In this document: one piece after another, positions 15,597 through 15,959 of the stretch
Position numbering within the stretch: the first letter of the stretch is position 1
How the letters are laid out: every line of letters begins with the position of its first letter
NCBI GenBank assembly: GCA_913044255.1
Contig: CAJWOI010000020.1
Location: 1 to 15,959, forward strand
Reading direction: 5' to 3'
Origin: an uncultured Alphaproteobacteria bacterium
GTDB taxonomy: Bacteria; Pseudomonadota; Alphaproteobacteria; UBA7887
Length of the DNA stretch: 15,959 nucleotides
The notes under the pieces: model-generated
The model's input: only the letters and a program-made list of their open reading frames with translations
The model's database searches: none
Told to the model about the DNA's origin: nothing
Program-made: the position numbers and the translations under genes

Positions 15597-15957
15597 GCCC
15601 CCCCGTATGCCGGCATCGTGATCTTCAATGTAGAGATTTGTTAAAGTAGAATTTAAGTTTATTATTTGAAGCGCTTGACCTTTTCTATCTAGTTTGAGAA
15701 AGAGCCCTCGGCTAAAAAAGATTCGAAAATTACCGATTTCAGATATATCAACAGACGTTATAGTCCCCAGATCTTCTTCATCGCTTAGGGAAACAGCTTT
15801 TGCTACTATCAGTTCAAGATCTATGCCGTGAACTTTGTAAGTATGCAGATACGTTCCCAGCCCTTCGATCTCTTACTGAGATACCCTGTTTATTTTTCCA
15901 GTTGATCAAGTGTTTTATTTGGTTTTCGTCTTGCTTCAATGCAGTTCTTACGCAGAA
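15597..15957 (-). pseudogene. Frameshifted upstream part of the PQQ sugar dehydrogenase gene
   Basis: In the frame of the downstream gene, codons from 15872 to 15597 read as protein-like sequence (IEGLGTYLHTYKVHG, then IRGGVWFSDRDVALY across the listed start) with no ATG, GTG or TTG before 15596, and end upstream at TAA (15875-15873). In the neighbouring minus-strand frame, open from the window edge at 15957, one reads FCVRTALKQDENQIKHL and NWKNKQGISV up to the same point. Removing one base near 15868-15880 would join the two as ISV-EIEGLG. This indicates a single-base frameshift inside one gene. The rest of the 5' end is outside the window. Confidence 0.6.
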
Positions 15958-15959
15958 TC

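Overview
The window looks like alphaproteobacterial chromosome, most like a marine or Rhodospirillales-type lineage; this is inferred from gene content and order, and no species can be named. The signs are the order dnaB-alr-cvpA-purF followed by a short-chain dehydrogenase, a facing cluster TPR protein-bamB-der, and a DUF2794 gene, a family largely confined to Alphaproteobacteria.

Left part, 1-4187, plus strand: a compact housekeeping operon. It holds the last codons of the replicative helicase DnaB, alanine racemase (alr), CvpA, amidophosphoribosyltransferase (purF) and an SDR oxidoreductase. Joints are very tight: the dnaB stop shares a base with the alr start, and cvpA/purF and purF/SDR abut with no spacer. 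It supplies D-alanine for the cell wall and the first committed step of purine synthesis.

Middle part, 4184-7549, minus strand: a TPR membrane protein, BamB (outer-membrane protein assembly) and the ribosome-assembly GTPase Der, read as one unit. Its end meets the SDR gene in a shared TTAA, so two convergent genes use overlapping stop codons with no terminator between them.

7550-9661: a divergent promoter region, a DUF2794 gene, about 640 bases without a recognisable gene that contain an odd G8/C10 hairpin, and a D-2-hydroxyacid dehydrogenase.

Right part, 9662-15959: accessory-looking DNA. A WYL-domain regulator is transcribed away from a strongly acidic protein made of two diverged copies of one unknown domain, with palindromes between them. 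Next come a small membrane protein and an exported pentapeptide-repeat protein on the minus strand, then a predicted lipoprotein joining an alpha/beta hydrolase to a C-terminal SPOR (peptidoglycan-binding) domain. After it lie a decayed fragment that resembles the C-terminus of a YfhO-type membrane protein and the 3' part of a PQQ-dependent sugar dehydrogenase whose reading frame appears broken. From about 12900 on the DNA is visibly more AT-rich than the core operons. The remains of broken genes suggest a region of gene turnover.

The most original items are the WYL/duplicated-domain pair and the hydrolase-SPOR fusion. No CRISPR array, rRNA, tRNA or intact insertion sequence was seen. The gaps 11681-11853 and 14612-14750 hold nothing I can support.
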